Shown here piece after piece: positions 15,826-25,258 of a stretch of 64,000 nucleotides of DNA (positions are counted from its first letter, which is position 1; every line of letters starts with the position of its first letter). Under the pieces are notes generated by a model, which was not told the DNA's origin, did not search any database, and was given only the letters and a program-made list of their open reading frames with translations. The stretch comes from Alteromonas sp. KUL106 (GTDB lineage Bacteria; Pseudomonadota; Gammaproteobacteria; Enterobacterales; Alteromonadaceae): NCBI RefSeq assembly GCF_009811415.1, contig NZ_BLIG01000015.1, forward strand, positions 93,575 through 157,574, read 5' to 3'. The translations under genes were made by a program, and so were the position numbers.

Positions 15826-16656
15826 ATGGATATACGCTTCCTTACCACCTTTATAGAGGTGGCCAAAACCCGCCATTTTGGTAAAGCCGCAGAAAATCTT
15901 TACCTAACACAGTCTGCTGTCAGTGCACGTATAAAGCTGCTTGAAGAATACTTCCATACTACGCTTTTCATAAGGCAGAGAAACAGTATTCAACTGACTC
16001 AATCCGGCGATAAGTTGCTGCCTTACGCTAAACAACTATGCGAAACCCTCAATGAAGCGAAACAAGAACTCCAGATTCAGTCGTCTGAATACGTAGTTTG
16101 TGGCGCAACGCAACTAGCCAGTGAGCTCGTATTGCCACAGGTGTTAAGCCATTTGCACCATGCGTTTCCTGATTGGTCGGTTAAGGCAGAAGTACTGACG
16201 CTCGATACCCTGTCTCGTCAAATGCACGAAAGGGTTACCGATTTGTCTTTTTCTACTGAACCGTTAAAGTCTGAAGAAGTAAATAGCACAGTGTTGTTTG
16301 AGCATGAACTTGCTTTATATCGAATAGGAGAGGGAGCTGAGGCTATCGATGCCGCTGACTTTGTCGCTATCGATTGGGGATCAAAAGCGAGAGATTGGCT
16401 ACTTACCGCTTACCCTCAATTGCGCGATGCTAAGTTAAGAACTAACTCCCTGAGCTTGGCGCTAAACAATTTACAAAGCGAGGGCGGTGTTGCTGTTCTA
16501 CCTACTAATGTGAAAAGTCAGTTACCTGAGAATATAAAGGTGACAAAAATTGAAGCATTAGAGAATGTGCCATTGAGAGTATACGTACACAGTATGAAAC
16601 AAGTAAGGCGTGTAGGCTTATCAGATATTATAGATAGTGTATCTGCGGCGTACTGA
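15826..16656 (+). CDS. hdfR: HdfR-like LysR-family regulator, 276 aa
   Basis: The N-terminus 'MDIRFLTTFIEVAKTRHFGKAAENLYLTQSAVSARIKLLEE' followed by 'RQRNSIQLTQSG' and 'LLPYA' closely follows E. coli HdfR, a LysR regulator that represses flhDC and activates gltBD. The effector domain is normal but the protein is slightly shorter than typical LysR members. The link with HdfR is strengthened by the adjacent maoP homologue in divergent orientation. Whether this protein controls flagellar genes in this organism is unknown. Confidence 0.75.
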   Translation: MDIRFLTTFIEVAKTRHFGKAAENLYLTQSAVSARIKLLEEYFHTTLFIRQRNSIQLTQSGDKLLPYAKQLCETLNEAKQELQIQSSEYVVCGATQLASELVLPQVLSHLHHAFPDWSVKAEVLTLDTLSRQMHERVTDLSFSTEPLKSEEVNSTVLFEHELALYRIGEGAEAIDAADFVAIDWGSKARDWLLTAYPQLRDAKLRTNSLSLALNNLQSEGGVAVLPTNVKSQLPENIKVTKIEALENVPLRVYVHSMKQVRRVGLSDIIDSVSAAY

Positions 16657-16725
16657 TAGTTACTAGGTCAATCATTTCGCGTACGTGAAGTATTGCGAAT
16701 GCCAGAAGTTAAAAATGAGAGCTTT

Positions 16726-17076
16726 ATGTCAAATATACATCCACTATTAGAAAAAAACGCAGCGCAGCGCTTAGACGCCAGCTTGGCAATAATCAAAGCT
16801 GAGCAAAGGTTGTTCATTCTTAAAGATGAGCATGGATGCGTTATGCTTACGACGGATGAAGAAGACGGGGTACCGATTTGGCCTGAATCTGAGCTTGCAC
16901 TTTTATGGGCAACTGAAGACTGGTCACATTGTGAAGCAATGGAATTATCCATACAAGAATTCTTAACGAAATGGGTGCCAGGGATGACGCAAGATGAGCT
17001 CATGGTTATCGTGTGCCCCGTGCCTGCTGAAGAAGGTGAGGTGATCACTCCTGAAGAGTTTGCGGAGTATTTATAA
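16726..17076 (+). CDS. DUF2750 family protein, 116 aa
   Basis: Motifs 'LFILKDEHGCVMLTTDEEDGVPIWPESELALLWATEDWSHCEAMELSIQEFLTKWVPGM' are those of DUF2750, small cytoplasmic proteins of unknown function. I choose the ATG at 16726 (MSNIHPLLEK) on family length; an in-frame ATG at 16699 is possible. It follows the hdfR-like gene on the same strand after about 70 bases, and the DUF2789 gene comes next. Confidence 0.75.
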   Translation: MSNIHPLLEKNAAQRLDASLAIIKAEQRLFILKDEHGCVMLTTDEEDGVPIWPESELALLWATEDWSHCEAMELSIQEFLTKWVPGMTQDELMVIVCPVPAEEGEVITPEEFAEYL

Positions 17077-17139
17077 GCTTTGATCTCAGTGGCTGTTGTG
17101 TCGGTAAATAATGAGTATATTGATTGATCAGGAGACGCA

Positions 17140-17373
17140 ATGTTTACCGAGCAACCCACAATGAATAGTTTATTTAGTCAACTTGGTTTAAGAAGTTCTG
17201 ATAAAGAAATTGCCGAGTTTATTGAAACACACCGAGGATTAAATAAGCGGCAACATCTTCACGACGCGCCATATTGGAACGAAAGTCAATCGGCATTTTT
17301 AAAAGATGCGATTGTTGAGGATGCTGCTTGGGCTGAAGTCATAGATCAGCTCAACGCGGAATTACACGGGTAG
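17140..17373 (+). CDS. DUF2789 family protein, 77 aa
   Basis: 'MNSLFSQLGLRSSDKEIAEFIETH' and 'DAPYWNESQSAFLKDAIVEDAAWAEVIDQLNAEL' match the DUF2789 family of small helical proteins of unknown function, at the family's usual length. AGGAG lies before the ATG at good spacing. An internal ATG at codon 8 is the start used by many family members, so the first seven residues may not be translated. Confidence 0.8.
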   Translation: MFTEQPTMNSLFSQLGLRSSDKEIAEFIETHRGLNKRQHLHDAPYWNESQSAFLKDAIVEDAAWAEVIDQLNAELHG

Positions 17374-17439
17374 GTGTGGATAAAGTATTTGTAGTTTCCC
17401 TCACTGGATAGATAAGTTTTAACTAAAGGTAGTATCAAT

Positions 17440-18825
17440 TTGTTGCAACCGACGGCTGACGATTTGTGGTTTGTTCCTCTAGGTGGAACGGGAGAGATTG
17501 GGATGAATCTCAATCTCTATGGCCACAATGGACAGTGGCTGATGGTCGATTGTGGCGTGTCATTTGACGAACCTTTGATACCGAGTTACAAGCGCGAAAC
17601 CAGTAGTATAGAAAATGGCGGAGCAGGGGCGACACACCGGGTTGTTGCGCCCGATCCTTCTTTTATAGCAAGCCAGAAAGATGTGCTAGCAGGTATTGTC
17701 CTAACGCATGCCCATGAAGATCATATAGGTGCCATACCCTATTTGTGGGAAAGATTTCAAAAACCCGTCTTTACCACGTCGTTTACCGCTGAGGTACTTC
17801 GCCGAAAGCTTGCTAAAAGTAAGCTCGCAAACCGAATCCCTATTGTTGAAGTTGATCCAGGCGATACTCGTCAAATTGGGCCTTTTTCTGTCAACTGGCT
17901 TGCGATTACGCATTCATTGCCTGAGCCTTTCGCCTTGAAAATTTCCACCCCGGTGGGAACAGTGCTACATACCGCTGATTGGAAAATTGATGCCAACCCC
18001 ATAACCGGCTTACCATTTGATGCAAATCTTTACAAACAGTTGGGGAAAGAGGACATTCTTGCTTTGGTCGGTGATTCTACCAACGCACCAAAACCAGGCT
18101 TTTCCATATCAGAACGAAATTGTTACGACGGATTACTCAGTACAATTGCGCCCCTTAAAGGTAGAGTGATTGTTGGGTGTTTCGGAAGCAATATCGCTCG
18201 CCTTATTTCATTAGCCAAAGTAGCCAAGAAAACCAAGCGCTACATGGGGTTATATGGCCGGTCTCTAATGAATATGTATGGTATCGCAAAGCATCAAGGA
18301 ATTTGGCCTGATGACTTACCGGTTGCTGACGCCCAGCACCTTGGCTATTTGCCGCCTCATGAAGTGCTTGCGGTTGCTACTGGTAGCCAGGGTGAGAAAA
18401 ACACTGCACTTGCCCGGTTAGCGAAGGATAATCATCCTCACCTCCAAATAGACAAGGGAGATACGGTGTTGTTTTCTTCCATTGTAATCCCAGGCAATGA
18501 GAAAAGCGTTGAGCGACTAACGAAATCGCTTGTTGCTAAGGGGGTTGCCGTCATCCACAGTGAAGACAGTACGTTACCTATCCACGCAAGTGGTCATCCA
18601 TGTCAGGAAGAGCTTAAGCTCATGTATCATTGGGTAAAACCAAAAATTTCTATTCCCGTACACGGTGAACATCTGCATCTCACCGCTCATGCTAACATTG
18701 CTAAAGAAACAGGTGTTACCAAACACTATGTGGGCCAAAATGGCGATTTATACAGGTTGGCCCCTCAGCCAAGTATCAGACGTCAAGTTGTCCCAGTAGG
18801 CCGCATTCCTGTGCAACAAGATTAA
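17440..18825 (+). CDS. ribonuclease J-like metallo-beta-lactamase nuclease, 461 aa
   Basis: The start 'VPLGGTGEIGMNLNLYG' and metal motif 'HAHEDH' (90-95) are diagnostic for RNase J and its relatives, followed by the beta-CASP region (GDSTNA, GCFGSNIARL, ATGSQGE, SSIVIPGNE) and a conserved 'PVHGEHLHLTAHA'. RNase J is an endo- and 5' exoribonuclease in organisms that lack RNase E; the presence here beside a presumed RNase E system is of interest. At 461 residues it lacks the C-terminal oligomerisation domain of the 550-residue forms. The start is TTG, with AAAGG upstream. Confidence 0.85.
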   Translation: MLQPTADDLWFVPLGGTGEIGMNLNLYGHNGQWLMVDCGVSFDEPLIPSYKRETSSIENGGAGATHRVVAPDPSFIASQKDVLAGIVLTHAHEDHIGAIPYLWERFQKPVFTTSFTAEVLRRKLAKSKLANRIPIVEVDPGDTRQIGPFSVNWLAITHSLPEPFALKISTPVGTVLHTADWKIDANPITGLPFDANLYKQLGKEDILALVGDSTNAPKPGFSISERNCYDGLLSTIAPLKGRVIVGCFGSNIARLISLAKVAKKTKRYMGLYGRSLMNMYGIAKHQGIWPDDLPVADAQHLGYLPPHEVLAVATGSQGEKNTALARLAKDNHPHLQIDKGDTVLFSSIVIPGNEKSVERLTKSLVAKGVAVIHSEDSTLPIHASGHPCQEELKLMYHWVKPKISIPVHGEHLHLTAHANIAKETGVTKHYVGQNGDLYRLAPQPSIRRQVVPVGRIPVQQD

Positions 18826-19029
18826 CCGGCTACCTCCTAGATGACGAATGAATGGGTCGGTGAGGGGGAAGCGGTTATTTTAACACAGCAATCTAAATGT
18901 TCTTTTTAATCAAAGTGATGCCTTCATATTTATTGGTTGTCAAAACCTGCTCATCGGCGCTGCACATGCTCGAAACATTCTGTTACACTGGGGTTAATAA
19001 TAATAAATCTTACCGAACGACTCTATTCA

Positions 19030-22000
19030 ATGCGAAGTTTCATTTATCTGTTTCTGTTTCTTTTTGTTGTGGGATGGCAGGCGGTGGCGTCACCACGATT
19101 ACCCAACCCCGTTTTTCAATCGCTTTCGACAAAAAACGGCTTGCCCCAAGATATCGTAAATGACATCGCTATCAATGAAGATGGGTTTGTATGGATTGCC
19201 ACCGAGGGTGGCTTGGTTCGCTGGGATGGAGTACGAACTAAACGGATAGCGGGACCTAGCAACACGATTGTTGACGCCTCAATCTATAAGCTCGCATTAC
19301 AGGGAGAAGAGGCGCTTTGGTTTAGTGTTTATGGTCAAGGCGTTTTTTACTTAGATCTCGCCACGCAAGCTATCGAACAGATCGAGCCTACTTATTACCG
19401 AGATGTAAAGGGCTTCGTTCAGCATGCAGAAACGTTTCATTGGCAAAGCAATAATCAACTCATTATCGCACTCGCTGAAGAAGTGCAGCGATTCAATACG
19501 CAGACTAAAACCCTCGAAAAACTCATTCGCCTTCCCGAATCATTTTTAGACGATAATAATAGCATTCGTGCTGCGATCACTGTAGACGATATACTGCTTG
19601 TTGCTACGACATCAGGTGTGTACACCAAAGATGTCAATAATCCATCCCAACCTCTCAACGTACTGAACTATCTAGGAAATATACCGGCAAATCTCGATAA
19701 TAAGAACGCCAAGTTTTTAATGGTAGATGACCGAGAAAGAGTTTGGATTTCAACCGTGCAGGGCGTTTTTGTTGCGAATAAAAAAGATTTCTTGGAACAA
19801 GTACAGGGTAAGAGAGAAAATGCTTTTATCCAGGCTGTGTCTGACAGAAATGTGTGGACCATGGTTCAGCACAAAACCGATGGGTTTTGGATGGGCACAA
19901 ATAAAGGTCTTTATGAATTAAATAAAACAGCCAGCGGATGGCAGTACGAACATATTTTAGAGCCACACAATGGTTCTACCGAGATATCAAACAAAAAGAT
20001 ATCAGCTATCGCGAAAGACGAGTCTGGTAACCTCTGGTTAAGTTCCGTTTACGCTGGAGCGCTTTACTTCGGAACAAAAAGCGCAGATATTTTTGCGATA
20101 CAAAATACGCGAACCGGAAGTGGAGATACACTCACTAGTCACGTGATCTGGGCGCTTGGAGAAACACAGCCCAATGAACTCTGGTTAGGGACGGAAAATG
20201 GGCTAAATCGTTATAATCTGACGACCAAAACGTTTAACAAATACCTCTTTTCAGAATCTGAGCTTGCTTCGATGGGCGATGGCGCCATCAACCGCATCAT
20301 TCCGCTGAACGATGGAAATCTCTTAATTGAAACCTACAATGGTATTCGTCTTTTCGACCCCGTAACCGGCGAGTCGAAAAGACCGGACATTGTAAGTGGT
20401 GAGGATCCGACTATTTTTGATGCCTACGCGCCGGGTGCAACGCTAGCGAGTGATGGCAATTTATACTTTATTGGTAGTGCAAACTTTTTAAAGTATGACG
20501 TCGAACAAAAGCGTATTTCTTCTTTAAAGCTTGACCCCAGAGTGTTTGATATCAACTTTTCTTTCGGTTTTTTAGGGGAATCTTCCTATCATGGCAATAG
20601 ACTGTTTCTTGCCACCGAAGGGGGCCTTTGGTTAATTGATCCTAAAACGTCTCGGCATGAACTTGTCCATCGGTTTTCAGAGCTCCAGCGCGCCAGAGAC
20701 CGCTCAATAAGTTCGTGGGTAATCGATGATACTGGCGTCTTATGGCTTGCTTATAGCGGCGTAGGACTTATCGGCGTAGATTCAGACACCTTTGAACCAC
20801 TCTACAACTTGAACGACACCAATATCTTACTTTCCAATATTGTCTATGGGCTTCAAAAAGACGAGTCCGGAAAAATATGGTTTAGTTCTCACAAAGGGCT
20901 GCACAGATACGATCCCGCAACCGGTCAAATAAAAAACTACATTTACGGACGTGAACTGAGCGTGTCTGAATTCAATCAAGGAGCGTCTCTTAAATTACAT
21001 GACGGTAGGCTTGTCTACGGCTCAACGAGTGGAGCAGTGGTATTTTCACCGTTGCAGTTAGAAAATCTAGAAACGGGAAAAGGCTTACTGAGTAAGCAAA
21101 CGGCAATCACCGAAGTGTCGGTAGATAACAGAGTTCTCAATCAACCGCTTAAAAATCTAAACGAACATCATTTCGACCTAGACTATGAAGACTATGGGTT
21201 AACGTTCCATTTTTCCGCACTTACCATGTCTGGTGTTGGAAAGGTGAAATACTATTACAAGTTACTTAAAGGAGATCGCACTGTAACAGAAGGAATTACG
21301 GAAGACGCAAAAATTACCATAACTAACATAGAGCCTGGCGACTACGTGTTCTCTGTCGTTCCTACACCTGGAAGCTTTGACTTTAACGTCATTCCAGCGG
21401 AAGTAACCCTTTCCATGCCCTACGCACCACTTCGCTCTCCGCTTGCTTACACGATATATGCATCCCTCGTCGTGGGTCTATTTGTCGCTTATTTGTTTTC
21501 GCGCCAGCGTCAGTTAATCAGGTTGCAAAAGGCCCAGCAACAGGTGACCTTGTTTAGTGACGCATTTAGACAAACCCGCGATTGGGTTTTAATTTTCGAT
21601 AAAGACAAGCGCCTCGTAGCAGCGAATCCTGCTTTTGAACAAGTATTTGGCTTTAACAGTAAGGAGCCCTTACCCAAACAGTTAGCCAAACTTTATTTGC
21701 GTTACCCTAATTTAAACAGGCATCTTTCTGGAAAATTGCCTGAGATGCAAGGCGGCGATTTTTGGAAAGATGAAGCCGCAATCGATGGAGCTGACGGAAA
21801 AAGCTACGATGTTCTGATTGATATTACAGCGGTGAGCGGTGAGACCAATGAGGCAGATCACTACCTCATTGTTATTTCGGACATCACTGAACAAAAAAAT
21901 GCTGAACGCAAGCTCTTAAAAATTGCGACCTACGACAGTTTGACGGGTTTAGTGAACAGACCGCTGCTGCTAGATAGGCTTGAACACGCCATTGGCTTGG

Positions 22001-23202
22001 CGCGTCACAATGCGCATCGTGTTGCGGTAATGTTTGTAGATTTAGATCGATTTAAGGGAATTAACGACTCCCTGGGGCACGACTATGGCGATAAGTTGCT
22101 GCGAATTGTTGCCAATAGGATGAGAAATCTCGTTGCTGAATCAGGAACCGTTGCACGACTTGGCGGCGACGAATTTGTTATTGTGATTGAAGAAGTCAAT
22201 GCTGACGACGACTTGAGCCCGTTTGTCGCACAAATTATTGAATCTGTAGAAACCCCTATATCACTCGCTGAAGAGGTGCTTCGTGTCTCATGTAGCATTG
22301 GTGTGGCGTTTTACCCGGAGGATGCGTCTGAGCCTGCTGAACTGATAAAGCAAGCAGATGTGGCAATGTACAGTGCCAAAAAAGATGCGCTTAGCGGATT
22401 TACCTATTTTACCAGCGATATGAATGAGCGAGCGAAAACGCGTCTTCAATTAGAGAACAAGGTAAAGCGTGCTTTTTCCGAAGACGGCTTCTTCAATAAC
22501 TATCAACCCATCATTGACGCGAGAAATAATTCCACTGTTGGGGTTGAACTGTTGCTGCGAGGAAGGATTAACGATGAGCCACTTTACCCAGACCAGTTTA
22601 TTCCGGTGCTAGAAGAACTCAAATATATTATAGAAGTGACACGACAAGCTATGCGTCGGGCTGCGGCAGATTTATCATCATGGTATGAGCAAGGTTTTAA
22701 AGGGTATGTCTCAATTAACTTGTCGGCATTGCATTTTAAAACTGAGTTTGATGTCGCCGGTGTTTTAAGTCTTCTTGAAGAGTTTGGCTTACCTAAAGAA
22801 GCTTTCCGTTTTGAAATAACGGAAGGGGTACTGATGGACGACAGCGACAACGCGCTTAGACAAATTCAGCGTTTCGTCAATGAAGGCTTTATATTAGCGC
22901 TTGATGACTTTGGTACAGGGTATTCATCGCTTAGCTATTTAAAACGCTATCCACTATCGGTCTTAAAGATTGATAAGAGCTTTGTTAATGAAATGGCACC
23001 GGGTAACGCCAATGAAGCGCTAGTGACGACGACGATTACACTTGCCAGTAATTTGAAAATGACGTGTATTGCGGAAGGTGTTGAAACAAAAGCGCAAGTA
23101 GAAGAACTGAAAACTAAGTCTTGTTTTTTACATCAGGGCTATTTCTATGCAAAGCCATGTAAAGCGGAAGATATTGTTCCATTACTATTTAAGTCATGGT
23201 GA
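19030..23202 (+). CDS. sensor-propeller PAS-GGDEF-EAL signalling protein, 1390 aa
   Basis: The start is the ATG at 19030, which gives a clear signal peptide (MRSFIYLFLFLFVVGWQAVA). Then two-component-regulator propeller repeats fill about 20-700 (NGLPQDIVNDIAINEDGFVWIATEGGL, SGNLWLSS, PNELWLGTENGLNRY, SGKIWFSSHKGLHRYD), followed by a Y_Y_Y domain (about 735-800), one membrane helix (about 810-830), a PAS domain (DWVLIFDKDKRLVAANPAFEQVFGF), GGDEF (intact motif near 1045) and EAL (GVELLLRGR near 1173, IDDFGTGYSSL, EGVETKAQ). Both catalytic signatures are intact. The RxxD inhibitory site is not present at its usual place before GGDEF. It should sense a periplasmic or outer signal, perhaps a glycan, and change c-di-GMP. 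Confidence 0.9.
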   Translation: MRSFIYLFLFLFVVGWQAVASPRLPNPVFQSLSTKNGLPQDIVNDIAINEDGFVWIATEGGLVRWDGVRTKRIAGPSNTIVDASIYKLALQGEEALWFSVYGQGVFYLDLATQAIEQIEPTYYRDVKGFVQHAETFHWQSNNQLIIALAEEVQRFNTQTKTLEKLIRLPESFLDDNNSIRAAITVDDILLVATTSGVYTKDVNNPSQPLNVLNYLGNIPANLDNKNAKFLMVDDRERVWISTVQGVFVANKKDFLEQVQGKRENAFIQAVSDRNVWTMVQHKTDGFWMGTNKGLYELNKTASGWQYEHILEPHNGSTEISNKKISAIAKDESGNLWLSSVYAGALYFGTKSADIFAIQNTRTGSGDTLTSHVIWALGETQPNELWLGTENGLNRYNLTTKTFNKYLFSESELASMGDGAINRIIPLNDGNLLIETYNGIRLFDPVTGESKRPDIVSGEDPTIFDAYAPGATLASDGNLYFIGSANFLKYDVEQKRISSLKLDPRVFDINFSFGFLGESSYHGNRLFLATEGGLWLIDPKTSRHELVHRFSELQRARDRSISSWVIDDTGVLWLAYSGVGLIGVDSDTFEPLYNLNDTNILLSNIVYGLQKDESGKIWFSSHKGLHRYDPATGQIKNYIYGRELSVSEFNQGASLKLHDGRLVYGSTSGAVVFSPLQLENLETGKGLLSKQTAITEVSVDNRVLNQPLKNLNEHHFDLDYEDYGLTFHFSALTMSGVGKVKYYYKLLKGDRTVTEGITEDAKITITNIEPGDYVFSVVPTPGSFDFNVIPAEVTLSMPYAPLRSPLAYTIYASLVVGLFVAYLFSRQRQLIRLQKAQQQVTLFSDAFRQTRDWVLIFDKDKRLVAANPAFEQVFGFNSKEPLPKQLAKLYLRYPNLNRHLSGKLPEMQGGDFWKDEAAIDGADGKSYDVLIDITAVSGETNEADHYLIVISDITEQKNAERKLLKIATYDSLTGLVNRPLLLDRLEHAIGLARHNAHRVAVMFVDLDRFKGINDSLGHDYGDKLLRIVANRMRNLVAESGTVARLGGDEFVIVIEEVNADDDLSPFVAQIIESVETPISLAEEVLRVSCSIGVAFYPEDASEPAELIKQADVAMYSAKKDALSGFTYFTSDMNERAKTRLQLENKVKRAFSEDGFFNNYQPIIDARNNSTVGVELLLRGRINDEPLYPDQFIPVLEELKYIIEVTRQAMRRAAADLSSWYEQGFKGYVSINLSALHFKTEFDVAGVLSLLEEFGLPKEAFRFEITEGVLMDDSDNALRQIQRFVNEGFILALDDFGTGYSSLSYLKRYPLSVLKIDKSFVNEMAPGNANEALVTTTITLASNLKMTCIAEGVETKAQVEELKTKSCFLHQGYFYAKPCKAEDIVPLLFKSW

Positions 23203-23388
23203 TTAGGGCGCGTTGTTCTTCGCAGTATAAATGGTGCACAAAGTGCTGAAAAAGTGCACAGCAAGGATGAACACACCCTAATAAAAAATTCGTTGGTTTG
23301 GTCTTTTTTACCTATAACGATTAAAAAGCCCGAACTATAAAGAAACTAAATTTAACGCTATAGCCCTTGTCTTTCTTCGCATAGAAAG

Positions 23389-23402
23389 TAAACGCTTGTT
23401 TA
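23389..23402. promoter_or_regulatory. PsrA-like inverted repeat upstream of the acyl-CoA synthetase
   Basis: TAAACGCTTGTTTA is an inverted repeat of the form AAAC-N4-GTTT, about 95 bases before the acyl-CoA synthetase start. The Pseudomonas PsrA consensus is (G/C)AAAC-N2-4-GTTT(G/C); the outer bases differ here. Suggestive only. Confidence 0.3.
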
Positions 23403-23496
23403 AAAAAGCTTGTCATTCATTGAAAAATAAGGCTTATTAGAAGTCTGTGAAATCATTGTAAAAATGATCTACATTATAACAACATATGAGTGACTT

Positions 23497-25170
23497 ATGC
23501 CGCTAGACATGACAGCAAATACTACGGAAGCAATAACATCGCCATTGAGTATGTTGTACCACTGGGAAAAAAGCCGAGGGGACGACGTATTTCTTACTCA
23601 ACCAATTAAGGGTGAATATCACGATCTCACTTGGAAGGACGTCGCTGAACAGGCTCGAAAAGTCGCAGCAAGACTTCGTGAATTAGATTTCCCCGCTGGC
23701 AGCCGCATTGGGATTTTTTCAAAGAACTGCGCAGAGTGGTTTATTGTTGACCTTGGGATCATGATGGCGGGTCACATATCTGTCCCAATCTTTTCTACTG
23801 CCGGACCTGATACCGTTCAATATGTGCTAAAACATGCTGATGTTCAGCTTTTATTCGTCGGTAAACTGGACAATACCGCCGAGCAAGTCGCCTCTATTCC
23901 GTCAGAGTATCTTACCGTGGCTTTTCCATATCCCAATATTGCGACTAAGCAGCAGTGGAATGAGTTTATGGATATAGCGCCTATCGATGACTCGCCGGTT
24001 CAAGATATGGATGACATTATGACCATCATCTATACGTCGGGTAGTACAGGGCAACCTAAAGGCGTTGTCCACAGTTATAATACTGCGTGTTGGGCTGCGC
24101 GTCGTTCTCTTGATCAATTAGGTATTAATCAAAACGATCGCACTATGAGTTATTTGCCGCTTGCTCATATTACTGAGCGGGTATTGGTAGAGCTTTCAAG
24201 CTACTATAGCGGCGGGAAAATTCACTTTGTTGAGGATTTAGCCACATTCCAACGTGATGTTGGACACTGCCAGCCAACGTTATTTATTTCTGTGCCTCGC
24301 TTATGGACTAAATTCCAAATGGGTGTGCTAGCGAAAATGCCACAGAAGAAGCTTGATACGCTTTTAAGAATTCCAATATTGAACAAAATCGTAGCGAAGA
24401 AAATCCGCAACGGCTTGGGTATCAACAACGCGCGTTTGTGGGCGAGTGGCTCTGCGCCTTTGGCACCCGCTGTTATTGAGTGGTTTGCCAAAATAGGTAT
24501 TTATATTTCTGAAGGGTGGGGGATGACTGAGAACAGTGCCTACGGTACAGGTAGTGTTCCGTTTCGCCACGACAAAATAGGTTGCATCGGAAAACCTTAC
24601 GATGGCGTTGATATCCGCACGTCAGAAGAAGGTGAAATTCAAGTTAAGTCGCCATGCAACATGTTGGAATATTATCTAGAGCCAGAGAAAACCGCCGAAG
24701 TTTTTACAGAAGACGGCTATTTGCGAACTGGAGACAAGGGTGTCATTGATGCGGACGGTTACGTCAAAATTACGGGGCGTCTGAAAGATATCTTTAAAAC
24801 AGCGAAGGGCAAATATGTTACGCCTGCGCCCATCGAAGCTAAGTTCATGGAAAACCCGATTGTTGAACAAGTATGCGTAACAGGCACAAACTTACCTCAG
24901 CCCGTGGCGTTACTGGTGTTAAGCGAAGAAGCTCAGAAAAAAGATAAGGCGGGTATTGAAGCGAGTCTCAAGAAAACATTCGAAGCCATTAATGCTAAGT
25001 TGGAAAGCCACCAGGTAATGGATCGTGTAGTCGTTATGAAAAACGAATGGAGTATCGAAAACGATTTGCTAACGCCAACCCTGAAAGTGAAGCGCCATGT
25101 TCTAGAAGCGCGTTTTGAAGACATTATTCAAGGTGATTACAGCGATAAATTAGTTTGGGTTGACGCTTAA
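23497..25170 (+). CDS. long-chain acyl-CoA synthetase-like AMP-binding enzyme, 557 aa
   Basis: A complete ANL-superfamily adenylating enzyme with motif I 'TIIYTSGSTGQPKGVVHS' (about 178-195), 'WGMTENSAYG', 'GDKGVIDADGYVKITGRLKDIFKTAKGKYVTP', and 'LTPTLKVKRH' near the end. The arrangement resembles the FAA1/long-chain class. It probably activates fatty acids to acyl-CoA for degradation or lipid synthesis in the cytoplasm, possibly at the membrane. An ATG four codons downstream is an alternative start. It is alone in its transcription unit with a strong terminator; a PsrA-like repeat is upstream. Confidence 0.85.
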   Translation: MPLDMTANTTEAITSPLSMLYHWEKSRGDDVFLTQPIKGEYHDLTWKDVAEQARKVAARLRELDFPAGSRIGIFSKNCAEWFIVDLGIMMAGHISVPIFSTAGPDTVQYVLKHADVQLLFVGKLDNTAEQVASIPSEYLTVAFPYPNIATKQQWNEFMDIAPIDDSPVQDMDDIMTIIYTSGSTGQPKGVVHSYNTACWAARRSLDQLGINQNDRTMSYLPLAHITERVLVELSSYYSGGKIHFVEDLATFQRDVGHCQPTLFISVPRLWTKFQMGVLAKMPQKKLDTLLRIPILNKIVAKKIRNGLGINNARLWASGSAPLAPAVIEWFAKIGIYISEGWGMTENSAYGTGSVPFRHDKIGCIGKPYDGVDIRTSEEGEIQVKSPCNMLEYYLEPEKTAEVFTEDGYLRTGDKGVIDADGYVKITGRLKDIFKTAKGKYVTPAPIEAKFMENPIVEQVCVTGTNLPQPVALLVLSEEAQKKDKAGIEASLKKTFEAINAKLESHQVMDRVVVMKNEWSIENDLLTPTLKVKRHVLEARFEDIIQGDYSDKLVWVDA

Positions 25171-25203
25171 GTAACGTGTCTTTTAATCAGCGTTTATTAC
25201 TGA

Positions 25204-25228
25204 AAAGCTCTGCCTATAGCAGAGCTTT
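25204..25228. terminator. strong bidirectional intrinsic terminator
   Basis: A 10-bp perfect stem (25204-25213 with 25219-25228, arm AAAGCTCTGC) with a 5-base loop is followed by TTTTGTGTTT. The complementary strand gives TTTTCA after the stem, so it can also end the convergent dUTPase gene. Confidence 0.85.
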
Positions 25229-25258
25229 TTTTGTGTTTGTATTCGTTAGGATTGGTAA

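Noticed and set aside
18897..19163. An 88-codon plus-strand frame overlapping the start of the propeller-GGDEF/EAL gene
   Set aside because: Its sequence is not protein-like and it overlaps, in another frame, the signal peptide and first repeats of a clearly real gene.
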